Source: a virus
Reading direction: 5' to 3' (one strand)
Length of the DNA: 26,646 nt
Virus record (IMG/VR): IMGVR_UViG_3300043446_003860
Coordinates: 1 to 26,646 of that record
The notes beneath the pieces were generated by a model. That model was not told where the DNA came from. It worked only from the letters and a program-made list of their open reading frames with translations, and did not search any database. Below are positions 13,864 to 21,880 of this stretch, piece after piece (within the stretch, counting starts at the first letter, position 1; every line of letters begins with the position of its first letter). The position numbers and the translations under genes are program-made.

Positions 13864-14759
13864 GATATTTTCGAAATATGTTCTTGAAGCTTTCCGCTGA
13901 ATTGTTCCCACACTTTACTCTTATGTACATCAATGTCAATGGGATTAAAATGAATGTATTTATTATAATGATTTTCGACTATATATTTTTTGCCAATCTC
14001 CGTCACAACCACGTTTCGCATGACATATTGAGATGCGTTTGCTGATTTGTAATTCAATGAAAATGCCGTCAACCATGTATCGTCTGGTCCATACGGTCCT
14101 ATAAAGTCTGGCACCGTTGCTGCTTGTAGCAAATCGTGGGATATGCACGTGAACCACCCTCCGCCAAACTTTATGGATGATATTTTTTCTATATAAGGTG
14201 AGTCCAATTCCTGAGCCACTTGATTTATAGAATACATATCGAAGTAATCTCTATGATTATGCGGTTCTTTTAAATATTTTTTATTGGTTATGATGTCCCA
14301 AGAAGAATCCCAGTATCGTATAAGTTCTGGTGTGATGATGTAATTTTTTTCAGAAATTTGTTTAATCGCTACCTCAACGACCTGTAAAATATGCATCGGA
14401 AAATACATGTCGGGGTCCAGCCATACAAATAAATCACATTTGTTCTTGTATTTGATGCTGTCATTTCTGCGTTTCGCCGCGCTGCCAAAGCAATTTAAAT
14501 TATGATTGATGTCGAAGTCCAAATCGCACCAATTGCAAAGAACTTTTAGGTTTTCAAACTTATCTATGAAAAATTGTTTTGGAATTTTTGATTCTTCCCA
14601 TCTCACTCTATGATCATCGGACGCATCCATTGTGATGGATAGTGTGTATTTCGTGTCACCTGACCGAAAACATGATGCCTCCTTCAAGTTTATGAGTATT
14701 CTTTCCAAGCCATCTATTTCCCAAGGAAAGATAAAAATACTGAATACAACATGTTTCAT
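13860..14759 (-). CDS. GT-A-like glycosyltransferase, 299 aa
   Basis: I place the start at the ATG at 14759 (MKHVVFSIFIFPWEIDGLER), 4 nt after the preceding stop; an ATG at 14813 would overlap the fucosyltransferase by 50 nt and add 18 non-conserved residues. YTLSITMDASDDHRVRWEES (38-57), DINHNLNCFGSAAKRRNDSI (83-102) and DLFVWLDPDMYFPMHILQ (109-126) with DPD as the metal-binding motif indicate a GT-A fold, and YGPDDTWLTAFSL provides a later acidic pair. Donor and acceptor unknown. The C-terminus is rich in Lys, His and Trp. Situated between the fucosyltransferase and a methyltransferase. Confidence 0.75.
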   Translation of the reverse strand: MKHVVFSIFIFPWEIDGLERILINLKEASCFRSGDTKYTLSITMDASDDHRVRWEESKIPKQFFIDKFENLKVLCNWCDLDFDINHNLNCFGSAAKRRNDSIKYKNKCDLFVWLDPDMYFPMHILQVVEVAIKQISEKNYIITPELIRYWDSSWDIITNKKYLKEPHNHRDYFDMYSINQVAQELDSPYIEKISSIKFGGGWFTCISHDLLQAATVPDFIGPYGPDDTWLTAFSLNYKSANASQYVMRNVVVTEIGKKYIVENHYNKYIHFNPIDIDVHKSKVWEQFSGKLQEHISKIS

Positions 14760-14763
14760 GTCA

Positions 14764-15570
14764 TCAATTATACATGTTTTGCGTTGGTTGCCAAGGTTGC
14801 AATTTTCTTTCATGCTTCAGCACCTTCCAAGATGGATAATACAACCCCTTGCCTCTGCCATCATAATTTGGACCATACCACGGATCTGGTATAACGATGT
14901 TACCACCTCGGGTATTCAGATATGCTCCCCACCAAGCAAACGTGCTGTTGGAAAGCACAAGATTTGGCATTCTGGACATAAGAAACAATTGAGACCCAGC
15001 GTCACCTTCCACATATACAACATGTTTTCCAAACATTCTCTTACACCAATCAAAATCGTCTGAAAATACAAACAATTGGTCGCAATGTTGACAATACCTT
15101 TCAAGTGCCTCGTTGTAATATTTTTCTGCAAGCACACAGTGATTTTGCTGCAACATCAAATAGTCGCCACGACGAACACTGACGCCTGCGGCATTTATAG
15201 ACATTTCCAAGGTCGATATTCTTTCGTATATCTCATCGTTTGGAACGAAGTATTTGTATATCAAATCTTCCCTAATGTCATCAAAATATTCATATGACTG
15301 ATAAAATCCATTCAAAGTTAGATTTTTCAGATTTGGAATTGGAAAGTAAACATCTTCCTTTTCCTCGTGTCTGGTGTTTTCTTGTGGCAACTCTCCTCGC
15401 GGAAAATTATATCCAAACATACTTAGGTCAACAGGTCTTGTTCCCCTGTGTCCTGCATATGTGGTGTGAGGAAATATTACATCGTCTCCGGATTTTTTTG
15501 CCACAGAGAGTGTGGCGGCAATCTGAAACATGTTATTACCAAGTCTACCGTTGAATGCGCAGCTGTTCAT
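14764..15570 (-). CDS. GT11 alpha-1,2-fucosyltransferase-like protein
   Basis: 268 residues. GRLGNNMFQIA (8-18), the inverting GT11 N-terminal signature; SVRRGDYL (131-138), where the family usually has HxRRGDY (the His is Ser here); FVFSDDFDWCKRMF (167-180); and LSNSTFAWWGAYLN (206-219), the strongest GT11 block. GT11 enzymes transfer L-fucose from GDP-fucose to galactose in an alpha-1,2 link, as in O-antigens and Helicobacter Lewis antigens. No GDP-fucose synthesis gene is visible, so the donor would be the host's. It overlaps the downstream methyltransferase above it by 4 nt. Confidence 0.92.
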   Translation of the reverse strand: MNSCAFNGRLGNNMFQIAATLSVAKKSGDDVIFPHTTYAGHRGTRPVDLSMFGYNFPRGELPQENTRHEEKEDVYFPIPNLKNLTLNGFYQSYEYFDDIREDLIYKYFVPNDEIYERISTLEMSINAAGVSVRRGDYLMLQQNHCVLAEKYYNEALERYCQHCDQLFVFSDDFDWCKRMFGKHVVYVEGDAGSQLFLMSRMPNLVLSNSTFAWWGAYLNTRGGNIVIPDPWYGPNYDGRGKGLYYPSWKVLKHERKLQPWQPTQNMYN

Positions 15571-16193
15571 TTTTTGACTATTACACTTGTGATGCTATGG
15601 AAAAAATCTTTTTCGTGCAATTGAAATATTTTTGCGGATTCAAAATTTTCAGCCAAATAACTTATCTGCTTTTCATCTGCAAATGGTGTCTGCACATCAA
15701 ATTTTTTGAAAATCCTATACAAAAAATCATATGTTGTTACTGGATCTCCACTGGGATTATATTGTTTTCCCAAAAAAGAGGTATGCAAATCTTCGATAAT
15801 ATAGACTCCCTTGGATTTCAAACATGGAAACAAAGTCGCGAAGGATGATATTTGATGATCGATCATGTGACTGCCATCATCTATGATGATATCATATTCT
15901 GGAATTAATGCTGTACATTTTTCCAAGATGTCCTTTGGATTTTTTTGATCTGCAATCACTGTTCTGGTATATTGGCTATCATATTGCTTCTTGTCGAGAA
16001 TATCCACTCCAATTATGCTTGGGTTGCCATAAAATTCTTCCCACATTTTCAACGAAGCACCGTCATAAATTCCTATTTCAAGAATGGATGGATTTATGTA
16101 TTTTTCCAAATATGGATAGTAGAATTCAGTAAAGCCATGCCCAGTGGCTTTATCCGTGTTATATTTCAATCCAAGTTCCGTTAATCTGTCCAT
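15567..16193 (-). CDS. MycE-like sugar O-methyltransferase
   Basis: I start it at the ATG at 16193 (MDRLTELGLKYNTDKATGHG), one nt below the preceding stop; an in-frame alternative at 16331 would lie inside the upstream gene. 208 residues: FYYPYLEKYINPSILEIGIY, GASLKMWEEF (motif I), IIGVDILDKK, YDIIIDDGSHMIDHQISSFA and CLKSKGVYIIEDLHTSFLG. The blocks IDDGSHxxxHQ and IEDLHTS are characteristic of SAM enzymes related to mycinamicin 2''-O-methyltransferase MycE, which methylate sugar hydroxyls with a divalent metal. This is the clearest sign that the glycan is O-methylated. Confidence 0.88.
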   Translation of the reverse strand: MDRLTELGLKYNTDKATGHGFTEFYYPYLEKYINPSILEIGIYDGASLKMWEEFYGNPSIIGVDILDKKQYDSQYTRTVIADQKNPKDILEKCTALIPEYDIIIDDGSHMIDHQISSFATLFPCLKSKGVYIIEDLHTSFLGKQYNPSGDPVTTYDFLYRIFKKFDVQTPFADEKQISYLAENFESAKIFQLHEKDFFHSITSVIVKK

Positions 16194-16194
16194 A

Positions 16195-16875
16195 TTATCC
16201 ACGCCCCATGTTGGCATCTCTGGACCAGTTCTTGTTGTAGAACATATTTTGTGCACGTTGACGGTCAATTGTCTTGTCGTGAATAATAGACCACTCGACT
16301 TCTTTTGGCAAATTTGCCGTGACAGTGGCACCAGTTATTGTTTCATGCAATGGTTTGTGCCATTGAATCTTTAGGCTATTTTTGTATATACGAGACTGAT
16401 AGTCGCCGTGATTCCAATTTATGATTGGATGCTCTCCAAACTGTGGCAATTTGCTTAGATGCCATCCCCATGTTATTGCATCTTGCTCTGTTGCGCCACG
16501 GACAATATTCACACGTGGAACTCTATACAATTCCACCGTTGGATTTGCTTTAAGTAACTCTTGCATATCCGTCAAAAAGCTTGGCCACAAATACTCATCC
16601 GCATCAAGTTGGACAATATAATCTCCAACGCAGCGTTTTCCACCGTAATTTTTATGCTCGGCAAAGTTCTTATTTAGGGCATGTTGTATTACAGTAAACC
16701 CATACGTTCTTGCATTATCCAATATCTTTTTTGTATCCTCGTTGTCCGAGAAGTCATCAAGAATGACGACTTCATCGCTGGGGGCATTGGTGTCGAGATG
16801 AGTTTTGAGCTTCTCGATCAGTTCAAGAAGCTCGCGTGTCTCATTCTTGCAAGTTACTAAATAACTTATTTTCAT
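16195..16875 (-). CDS. GT2-family glycosyltransferase
   Basis: 226 residues. ISYLVTCKNETRELLELIEK, VVILDDFSDNED (37-48), FAEHKNYGGKRCVGDYIVQL and LDADEYLW (90-97) with the DAD metal-binding motif. HGDYQSRIYKNSLKIQWHKP, LHETITGA supplies a His-rich acceptor region typical of WaaE/beta-1,4-glucosyltransferase-type GT2 proteins. It is cytoplasmic, with no membrane segment. It overlaps the GT4 above by 4 nt. Sugar donor unknown. Confidence 0.9.
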   Translation of the reverse strand: MKISYLVTCKNETRELLELIEKLKTHLDTNAPSDEVVILDDFSDNEDTKKILDNARTYGFTVIQHALNKNFAEHKNYGGKRCVGDYIVQLDADEYLWPSFLTDMQELLKANPTVELYRVPRVNIVRGATEQDAITWGWHLSKLPQFGEHPIINWNHGDYQSRIYKNSLKIQWHKPLHETITGATVTANLPKEVEWSIIHDKTIDRQRAQNMFYNKNWSRDANMGRG

Positions 16876-18167
16876 CCTACTGTTGATGCTGAAACTTTCT
16901 TGAATTTTGGCAATGTGATTGCGACCTTCTTTTCAAATGAAGGAATATTTTTTTCCAAAATGTCTATCAGTACTTTATTTCCGTTTTCCAGTGTGAATTT
17001 TTCAGAATTTTGGATGCGCAGTTTCTCGGCATTTGGAATATATTTTATGTAATTTTCAAACATATCTTCCAATTTTTGAGCGGCCACACTATAATTTATG
17101 GTAAACCATTTTGCTTCTTTTATTAACCAATCGTTGCATGCGCTTTGAGGAACATGGTCTATGGCACCGGGCAACAAATTTGCCAATTCGGTTGGTAGGA
17201 AGTCAAGCTGTCCGCTCCATCCAGAAGCAAGCAACGGCTTTCCACTCAATGTGGCTTCCAACAATGGACGACCAAACCCTTCACCATGTGTGAAACTTAC
17301 ATGAGCCTTTATCTTTGGATGATTGTATAGTCTATTAAGCTCAATTGGATCCAATTCTCCGTGAATCAAATATACATTTGGAAGATCTCCGGACATATTT
17401 TGACGTATGTCATGTATCTTTTTCAAGATATCAGTCCTATCCATCTTGGAGAATGTTGCACCGCTAGTCTTCAATACAAGGGCTGGCTTGTTTTTCTTGT
17501 TCTTGAACACCTCGCTGAAAACTTTTACAAGCATTCCGATGTCTTTTCTGTCCGCACCAAGATCACCTTGCAGCCAATGGCCAACCATTAAAAAGCAAAA
17601 ATCCTCACCTATCGCATTTAATGCCGTGTCTATTCCTTCCGACGGTTCTGATGTTTTCTTGTATACACTTGTATCAACACCTTCAAACGCAACTTCAATT
17701 GGTCTATTCAATGTAATTTTCTCAGATGTTCCGTTTTCCAATTTCTTTTCGTATGATGCCCTAATAAATATCTCTTTTGAAAAGTTTGAAGGGACGATGT
17801 TAAGGTTCATTCTATTAAGACCTTCTACCCACTCTGGCTTTGGAACGGTGCTTTCTATTCCGGCAGTTATACCCACATTGTATTTTCCTATTGGTCTGAA
17901 TTCATTTGGTATAGATACCTGAACGAATAGATCTGGCTGTTCAGTCAATCTGTTGATTATTTTGCTCTTTACCTCTTTGACCATTGGACGGCTTTCATCA
18001 TCCAACATTGTGTTTGGGCAAACTCCCCATCGCATGGGAACGATTTTCACATCAAATTTCCCCCAGTTGATTAAAGCCGTGGCAATTTGAAATGTATGAT
18101 CACCATATCCAGAGCGAGATGCCACTGGACCCTGAAGTACACACACTGGTTTAATTTCGTTGCTCAT
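16872..18167 (-). CDS. GT4-family glycosyltransferase
   Basis: 431 residues, a GT-B fold. N-terminal VLQGPVASRSGYGDHTFQIA (10-29) replaces the usual glycine-rich acceptor loop; IEVAFEGVDTSVYK (157-170) is the inter-domain linker, CFLMVGHWLQ begins the donor domain, and THGEGFGRPLLEATLSGKPL (293-312) has the E296-x7-E304 motif of GT4 retaining transferases that contacts the nucleotide sugar. The C-terminal ~80 residues are helical. AAAGG lies ~7 nt before the ATG. The small coiled-coil gene lies 21 nt above and a GT2 gene below with 4 nt overlap. Confidence 0.9.
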   Translation of the reverse strand: MSNEIKPVCVLQGPVASRSGYGDHTFQIATALINWGKFDVKIVPMRWGVCPNTMLDDESRPMVKEVKSKIINRLTEQPDLFVQVSIPNEFRPIGKYNVGITAGIESTVPKPEWVEGLNRMNLNIVPSNFSKEIFIRASYEKKLENGTSEKITLNRPIEVAFEGVDTSVYKKTSEPSEGIDTALNAIGEDFCFLMVGHWLQGDLGADRKDIGMLVKVFSEVFKNKKNKPALVLKTSGATFSKMDRTDILKKIHDIRQNMSGDLPNVYLIHGELDPIELNRLYNHPKIKAHVSFTHGEGFGRPLLEATLSGKPLLASGWSGQLDFLPTELANLLPGAIDHVPQSACNDWLIKEAKWFTINYSVAAQKLEDMFENYIKYIPNAEKLRIQNSEKFTLENGNKVLIDILEKNIPSFEKKVAITLPKFKKVSASTVG

Positions 18168-18188
18168 TTATAACCTTTTTTTGTTTTA

Positions 18189-18539
18189 TTATGGATTTGT
18201 TCCCGCTGTATTTTGATCGTCCTGCTCCGCGAAAACAGCGAATATTTCACTGACCACATCGCTGATCTCGTCCTTGTATTCTTGTGCCTTGGCTTTCTTT
18301 TCCTTGGCAATTTCAAGACGCTTCTTTGTTGCTTCAAAGACACGACCCTTGGCAGCTTCTTCTGAAATTGCCTTCAAGTCCTTTTTTTCATAGGTATCCT
18401 GAATTTCATTCTTCAGTTCCTTATCTTCTTCGGCATAACTCTTCATTTCTGCCTTCTTGTCCTTTTCAAGTTCAAATAGTCTCTTTGTAAGATCATAAAT
18501 CTTGTTTTTTGCTTCGTCTGTTGTTAGTGGTTTTGCCAT
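18189..18539 (-). CDS. Coiled-coil protein, 116 aa
   Basis: MAKPLTTDEAKNKIYDLTKR and then a long run of charged helix (ELEKDKKAEMKSYAEEDKEL, AKGRVFEATKKRLEIAKEKK), with a short disordered Gly/Thr/Pro tail (DDQNTAGTNP). The heptad-like Leu/Ile/Val positions suggest a coiled coil, possibly oligomeric. It sits between the two GT4 genes and could be a scaffold for them, but it may be unrelated; no family recognised. The ATG at 18539 lies 9 nt after the previous stop with no Shine-Dalgarno. Confidence 0.7.
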   Translation of the reverse strand: MAKPLTTDEAKNKIYDLTKRLFELEKDKKAEMKSYAEEDKELKNEIQDTYEKKDLKAISEEAAKGRVFEATKKRLEIAKEKKAKAQEYKDEISDVVSEIFAVFAEQDDQNTAGTNP

Positions 18540-18548
18540 AATATTTTA

Positions 18549-20024
18549 TTAGTTGAATTTTTTAAGCGCTTCTTCTCTGTCGATCTTTGGTAGAATGAAT
18601 CCGAGTTTCTTATCTGGCATGTTATGCCCTACGAATTCATCATGGCGATGAATATTGAATTTTTCTCTACCTTTCCAATTTTCCAACATCATGTCAATAC
18701 CAACCGCCATGTTCTCGCACATTTTTTCCGAACTGAGACCATCTGGTCCAATTAGCCACTCGCGTCCCTTCAATCCTCTTGCCTTGCGATTTTCTCTTCC
18801 AACTTCATACCAATGCATCATTGCCACAGCCGCGTCTTCCCAACGAGCATAATCTGCAAGAATATATGGGGTTGGAATACTACCCTGAACCATTCTTGCT
18901 GCTGGAAATATCGGAGTGGCCCAAGTACCATGACTCTTGTATCTTCCATCGGCATTTGTGCCCCATTCAATATTGAATTCAATTGGTTTTCCATTTTCAT
19001 CTGTGAATCCGCATTGATCCTGCAATCCGCCAGTTACTGTGACGATAATCGGCGTGCCAGCCGCGATGCTTTCCGCAGTTCCCAAACCAAATCCCTCATT
19101 GTCGGATAGATTAATGGTCACATCCGCAATGTTGTAGTATTGATTCAGACGCTCTGGCATGATCTTGTCTGTACTGAATATCACATCATAATTTGGACAA
19201 AATGCTGTTTTGCATGCATTAAGATCTGTACCTGCCTCGTCAGAAGGAGTCGTGTGCATGAATAGCACACATTTCTTTGCTTCTTCTGGTGTTAGATTAT
19301 CACAAAAGTTGCGATATGCAAGCATTATTGTCGATGTCTGCTTGCGACGAATATTTCTGTTGTTATAGAACAACACGAAATTGTAATCTTTCTTGAATAG
19401 TTGCTTTCTTAGTACAGTAAGCTCTTTCAATTCTTGATCAGTCGTCAATGGTCTAAATGTCTTGGTATTGATACCATGAGGAACGTATGTTACTTTTGTA
19501 GGATTATTAAGCGCAGTTCCAAGAACTCCTTCGACGATGTTTTTGGTCTGCTTGCTGATGCAGCCAATCCAATCACAGCTTTCATAGAATGCTCGATTAT
19601 ACATCGGATATGGAAGATCATCCCATATGCTGTAAAATCCTATGGGCATTCTTTGGCGAAGTTCACGCTCCATTTGATACAGCCAATTCCAAAATCTTGG
19701 ATCAGTGAAGTGAATCAATGCATCTGGCTTTTCCAAGTTTATGACCTCGTTTAATATTTCAGCATTACCGTAACCGTCTACGGGATACAAGCGTACATAT
19801 GAATCTGTGATTCCCGCCATTTGGTTGGCAGCACCGTCCAGATTCAATATTTTGCCTTTTTCAGGATGTTGAATACTACCTGCCAACTGAACCCAGTTGT
19901 ATTTTCCAGCTAGACCCGTTACAAACTCTCTTGCCATTGTGGCAATACCAGAATGCATTCTTAGGTCGTCGCACAGTAGTATGATTTTCTTTCTGTCCTT
20001 TTGAGGAATATAACCATTTGCCAT
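18549..20024 (-). CDS. GT4-family glycosyltransferase, 491 aa
   Basis: A large GT-B transferase and the first gene of the glycan operon. IILLCDDLRMHSGIATMARE (14-33) supplies the N-terminal acceptor-domain loop, KVTYVPHGINTKTFRPL (177-193) is the canonical linker of GT4, FVLFYNNRNIRRKQT (216-230) begins the donor domain, and SDNEGFGLGTAESIAAGTPI (307-326) contains E310-x7-E318 for donor binding. An extra segment after ~340 (TDENGKPIEFNIEWGTNADG) and a long C-terminus distinguish it from the GT4 at 16872-18167. A promoter at 20038-20065 lies 13 nt above the ATG. Sugar unknown. Confidence 0.9.
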   Translation of the reverse strand: MANGYIPQKDRKKIILLCDDLRMHSGIATMAREFVTGLAGKYNWVQLAGSIQHPEKGKILNLDGAANQMAGITDSYVRLYPVDGYGNAEILNEVINLEKPDALIHFTDPRFWNWLYQMERELRQRMPIGFYSIWDDLPYPMYNRAFYESCDWIGCISKQTKNIVEGVLGTALNNPTKVTYVPHGINTKTFRPLTTDQELKELTVLRKQLFKKDYNFVLFYNNRNIRRKQTSTIMLAYRNFCDNLTPEEAKKCVLFMHTTPSDEAGTDLNACKTAFCPNYDVIFSTDKIMPERLNQYYNIADVTINLSDNEGFGLGTAESIAAGTPIIVTVTGGLQDQCGFTDENGKPIEFNIEWGTNADGRYKSHGTWATPIFPAARMVQGSIPTPYILADYARWEDAAVAMMHWYEVGRENRKARGLKGREWLIGPDGLSSEKMCENMAVGIDMMLENWKGREKFNIHRHDEFVGHNMPDKKLGFILPKIDREEALKKFN

Positions 20025-20037
20025 ATATAACCGTTGT

Positions 20038-20065
20038 ATTATGTTTTAAATTTCAATTCTGTCAA
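20038..20065 (-). promoter_or_regulatory. Promoter of the glycan island
   Basis: Minus strand TTGACA (20060-20065), 16-bp spacer, CATAAT (20038-20043), in the gap between the stop at 20070 and the GT4 ATG at 20024. Initiation ~7 nt below the -10 would leave a leader of only about 6 nt and no room for a Shine-Dalgarno. Confidence 0.65.
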
Positions 20066-20069
20066 TGCT

Positions 20070-20279
20070 TTAAAATGCAGAACCGCTTACTTGTAGATCG
20101 TTTGTAGAATCAATCTTTGCTTTAAAGTCTGGATCGTTCGTGTACAAATAAACGCAGCGATTAACCAATTTTTGGAGCGTCATACCGCTACTTACACCAG
20201 ATTCCTTGAACAAGGTGTACTTGTCCTTGAAAATGTGTATAGAAGTGAAGCTCGTTTCGTGATTTGATTTTAATTTCAT
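20070..20279 (-). CDS. Small protein, 69 aa
   Basis: MKLKSNHETSFTSIHIFKDK, then GVSSGMTLQKLVNRCVYLYT and DPDFKAKIDSTNDLQ. A short strand followed by two helices (SIHIFKDKYTLFKE, MTLQKLVNRCVYLY) is compatible with a ribbon-helix-helix regulator, though I cannot match it to a family with confidence. AAAGG is ~8 nt before the ATG. It lies 77 nt downstream of the PD-(D/E)XK nuclease gene and just ahead of the glycan-operon promoter, a position suited to a regulator but not evidence of one. Confidence 0.65.
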   Translation of the reverse strand: MKLKSNHETSFTSIHIFKDKYTLFKESGVSSGMTLQKLVNRCVYLYTNDPDFKAKIDSTNDLQVSGSAF

Positions 20280-20356
20280 ATATATTACCTTTCTCTATAT
20301 ACATATATATGAAATCATATATTCCGTTCATATAAAAACTAGATGTTGTTTATATA

Positions 20357-21367
20357 TCAGCCTTCTTTACCGTCGCAATACAATTTACCTTCTGGGCTTT
20401 TAAGGTCTTTGAAAATGCAGTACTTGCAATTTTTTCTTGCCTTTCCCGGATTTTTAATGAATTTATGAGCTGTATTATACTCGCCTTCTTTGGTAAATCC
20501 TTCGTTTATAAAATCTAAGAAACTGGTTTCGACTTCCTTCATGCTCATCTTACCATCTGGTGGAGAAATACGTTGAATACGTTGTTGTGGGAATTCAACA
20601 TTTTCAAGCAGCTTTCTCTTGAGTACCATGAATTCGATCTCTATTTCGGACATAGGAATCTTGAACAACTGATTATAAAAACGCTTATAAAGCAACAGTT
20701 GATCTATTTTGGTTCTGTCTGCCTTCTGGTATTTGTTCCAACCATTGGTCGAAGTCTTGAAGTCCAAAATAAGAATTTTCTTTGTATCTTTGTCTCTTAA
20801 TACAATATCAAGAAATCCTTTATATAATATTGTGCCGCCTCTCAATGGAATTTCAAGCGGAAGTTCAATGCCCACAATTTCATACTTCTTACTCGGAAAG
20901 TGCTTGCTGCGTTGAGCATATGCGAGCACATGATCCAATATAACCTTACCATCATTTTCAAACTCAGCTATTGTTTGCGGAGTAACGAGACCAAGTTCGT
21001 CTATCTCGTCTTCACTCAACTTCATTTGCTCCTCCGTCGCGATTTTTAGTTCTTTTAACCCTTCTTCGTATGATTTCTTAAATAGAGCAAATGTATCGAG
21101 AGCATCCGCTTCTGCGGTGCCCACTGTATATAATAATCTCAGATATTCTTGCAATGCCTCGTGGATACCAGTTCCAAACACGGTGTGTATGCTTGCTTCG
21201 TATGGGGCGAGTTTGTCTATGTACGAAAGCTTCCATTGCATCGGACATTTCAGCCACATGGCATATTGACTGAAGCTCACTGTCTTCATTTTCTTGTCAG
21301 GCTCCTGAACCACTGCCTGTGTTTGAGACTTTACCTCTGGTTCTTCTTGGAAAAACTGGTTTGACAT
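20357..21367 (-). CDS. PD-(D/E)XK nuclease, Cas4/RecB-like
   Basis: I start it at the ATG at 21367 (MSNQFFQEEP), giving 336 residues; a later ATG at 21289 (MKTVSFSQY) would remove a disordered 26-residue lead and is also possible. VSFSQYAMWLKCPMQWKLSY (30-49) begins the fold, GTGIHEALQEY (66-76) has the H69 motif, GFLDIVL (184-190) the catalytic Asp187, LILDFKTS (199-206) the Asp202-x-Lys204, and IDQLLLYKRF (221-230) the QxxxY helix. Cys41 and Cys314, Cys317, Cys331 are placed like the four iron-sulfur ligands of Cas4/AddB-type nucleases. It likely processes DNA ends or repairs breaks in replication-recombination. Confidence 0.88.
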   Translation of the reverse strand: MSNQFFQEEPEVKSQTQAVVQEPDKKMKTVSFSQYAMWLKCPMQWKLSYIDKLAPYEASIHTVFGTGIHEALQEYLRLLYTVGTAEADALDTFALFKKSYEEGLKELKIATEEQMKLSEDEIDELGLVTPQTIAEFENDGKVILDHVLAYAQRSKHFPSKKYEIVGIELPLEIPLRGGTILYKGFLDIVLRDKDTKKILILDFKTSTNGWNKYQKADRTKIDQLLLYKRFYNQLFKIPMSEIEIEFMVLKRKLLENVEFPQQRIQRISPPDGKMSMKEVETSFLDFINEGFTKEGEYNTAHKFIKNPGKARKNCKYCIFKDLKSPEGKLYCDGKEG

Positions 21368-21376
21368 ATTCGAAAC

Positions 21377-21404
21377 ACTATATACCAACAAATCTTGGTG
21401 TCAA
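21377..21404 (-). promoter_or_regulatory. Promoter of the PD-(D/E)XK nuclease gene
   Basis: Minus strand TTGACA (21399-21404), 16-bp spacer, TATAGT (21377-21382), with only 9 nt between the -10 and the ATG at 21367. Transcription would begin about 2-3 nt before the start codon. Confidence 0.55.
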
Positions 21405-21445
21405 TCTATTTAAGGTTATATTTATTTAGAACAAACAAAAAACAT

Positions 21446-21880
21446 ATGCAAGGATTCACTCATATTTTGCAGAAGACCGGAGTCCTCAAAACATTCACGG
21501 TAGCAAAGATTGTGAAAAAACAAGACATAGATGATCTAAAAAAATTAATCAAAGATGTCGCGTCCGATGAAAATGAATACAAACAATTGCTTTCAGAGGA
21601 ACTTGCAAAATTATCAAATATGCACGATGTCAAAAATCCTATTCCCGGAATAATTTATGGTGCAAGTGATGGAGTTAAACATCAATTGATAAAAGCTATC
21701 ACCGTCAAATTTTCCCAAAATTTGAAACAACAAAAATTTGACAAAAAAGAGCTTGCATTTCTGATAACCGCGATAATAAACGAGCTTGAACTAACACAAG
21801 AAGATTTTCAAAATCTAAAAAAAGATCTAGACAATGAAGATATGGATGATGAAGATGAAGACGAAGATGATGAATTTTAA
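21446..21880 (+). CDS. Helical protein with acidic C-terminal tail ending in Phe
   Basis: 144 residues on the plus strand from the ATG at 21446 (MQGFTHILQKTGVLKTF); an earlier in-frame ATG at 21395 would translate the divergent promoter. The body is predicted helical and Lys-rich (KKLIKDVASDENEY, IKAITVKFSQNLKQQKFDKK), and the tail DMDDEDEDEDDEF is strongly acidic and ends in Phe. Acidic tails with a terminal Phe recruit partners in SSB and T7 gp2.5, but the body does not look like an OB fold. The leader AACAAAAAACAT has no Shine-Dalgarno. Its stop overlaps the stop of the dNMP kinase gene. Function unknown. Confidence 0.75.
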   Translation: MQGFTHILQKTGVLKTFTVAKIVKKQDIDDLKKLIKDVASDENEYKQLLSEELAKLSNMHDVKNPIPGIIYGASDGVKHQLIKAITVKFSQNLKQQKFDKKELAFLITAIINELELTQEDFQNLKKDLDNEDMDDEDEDEDDEF

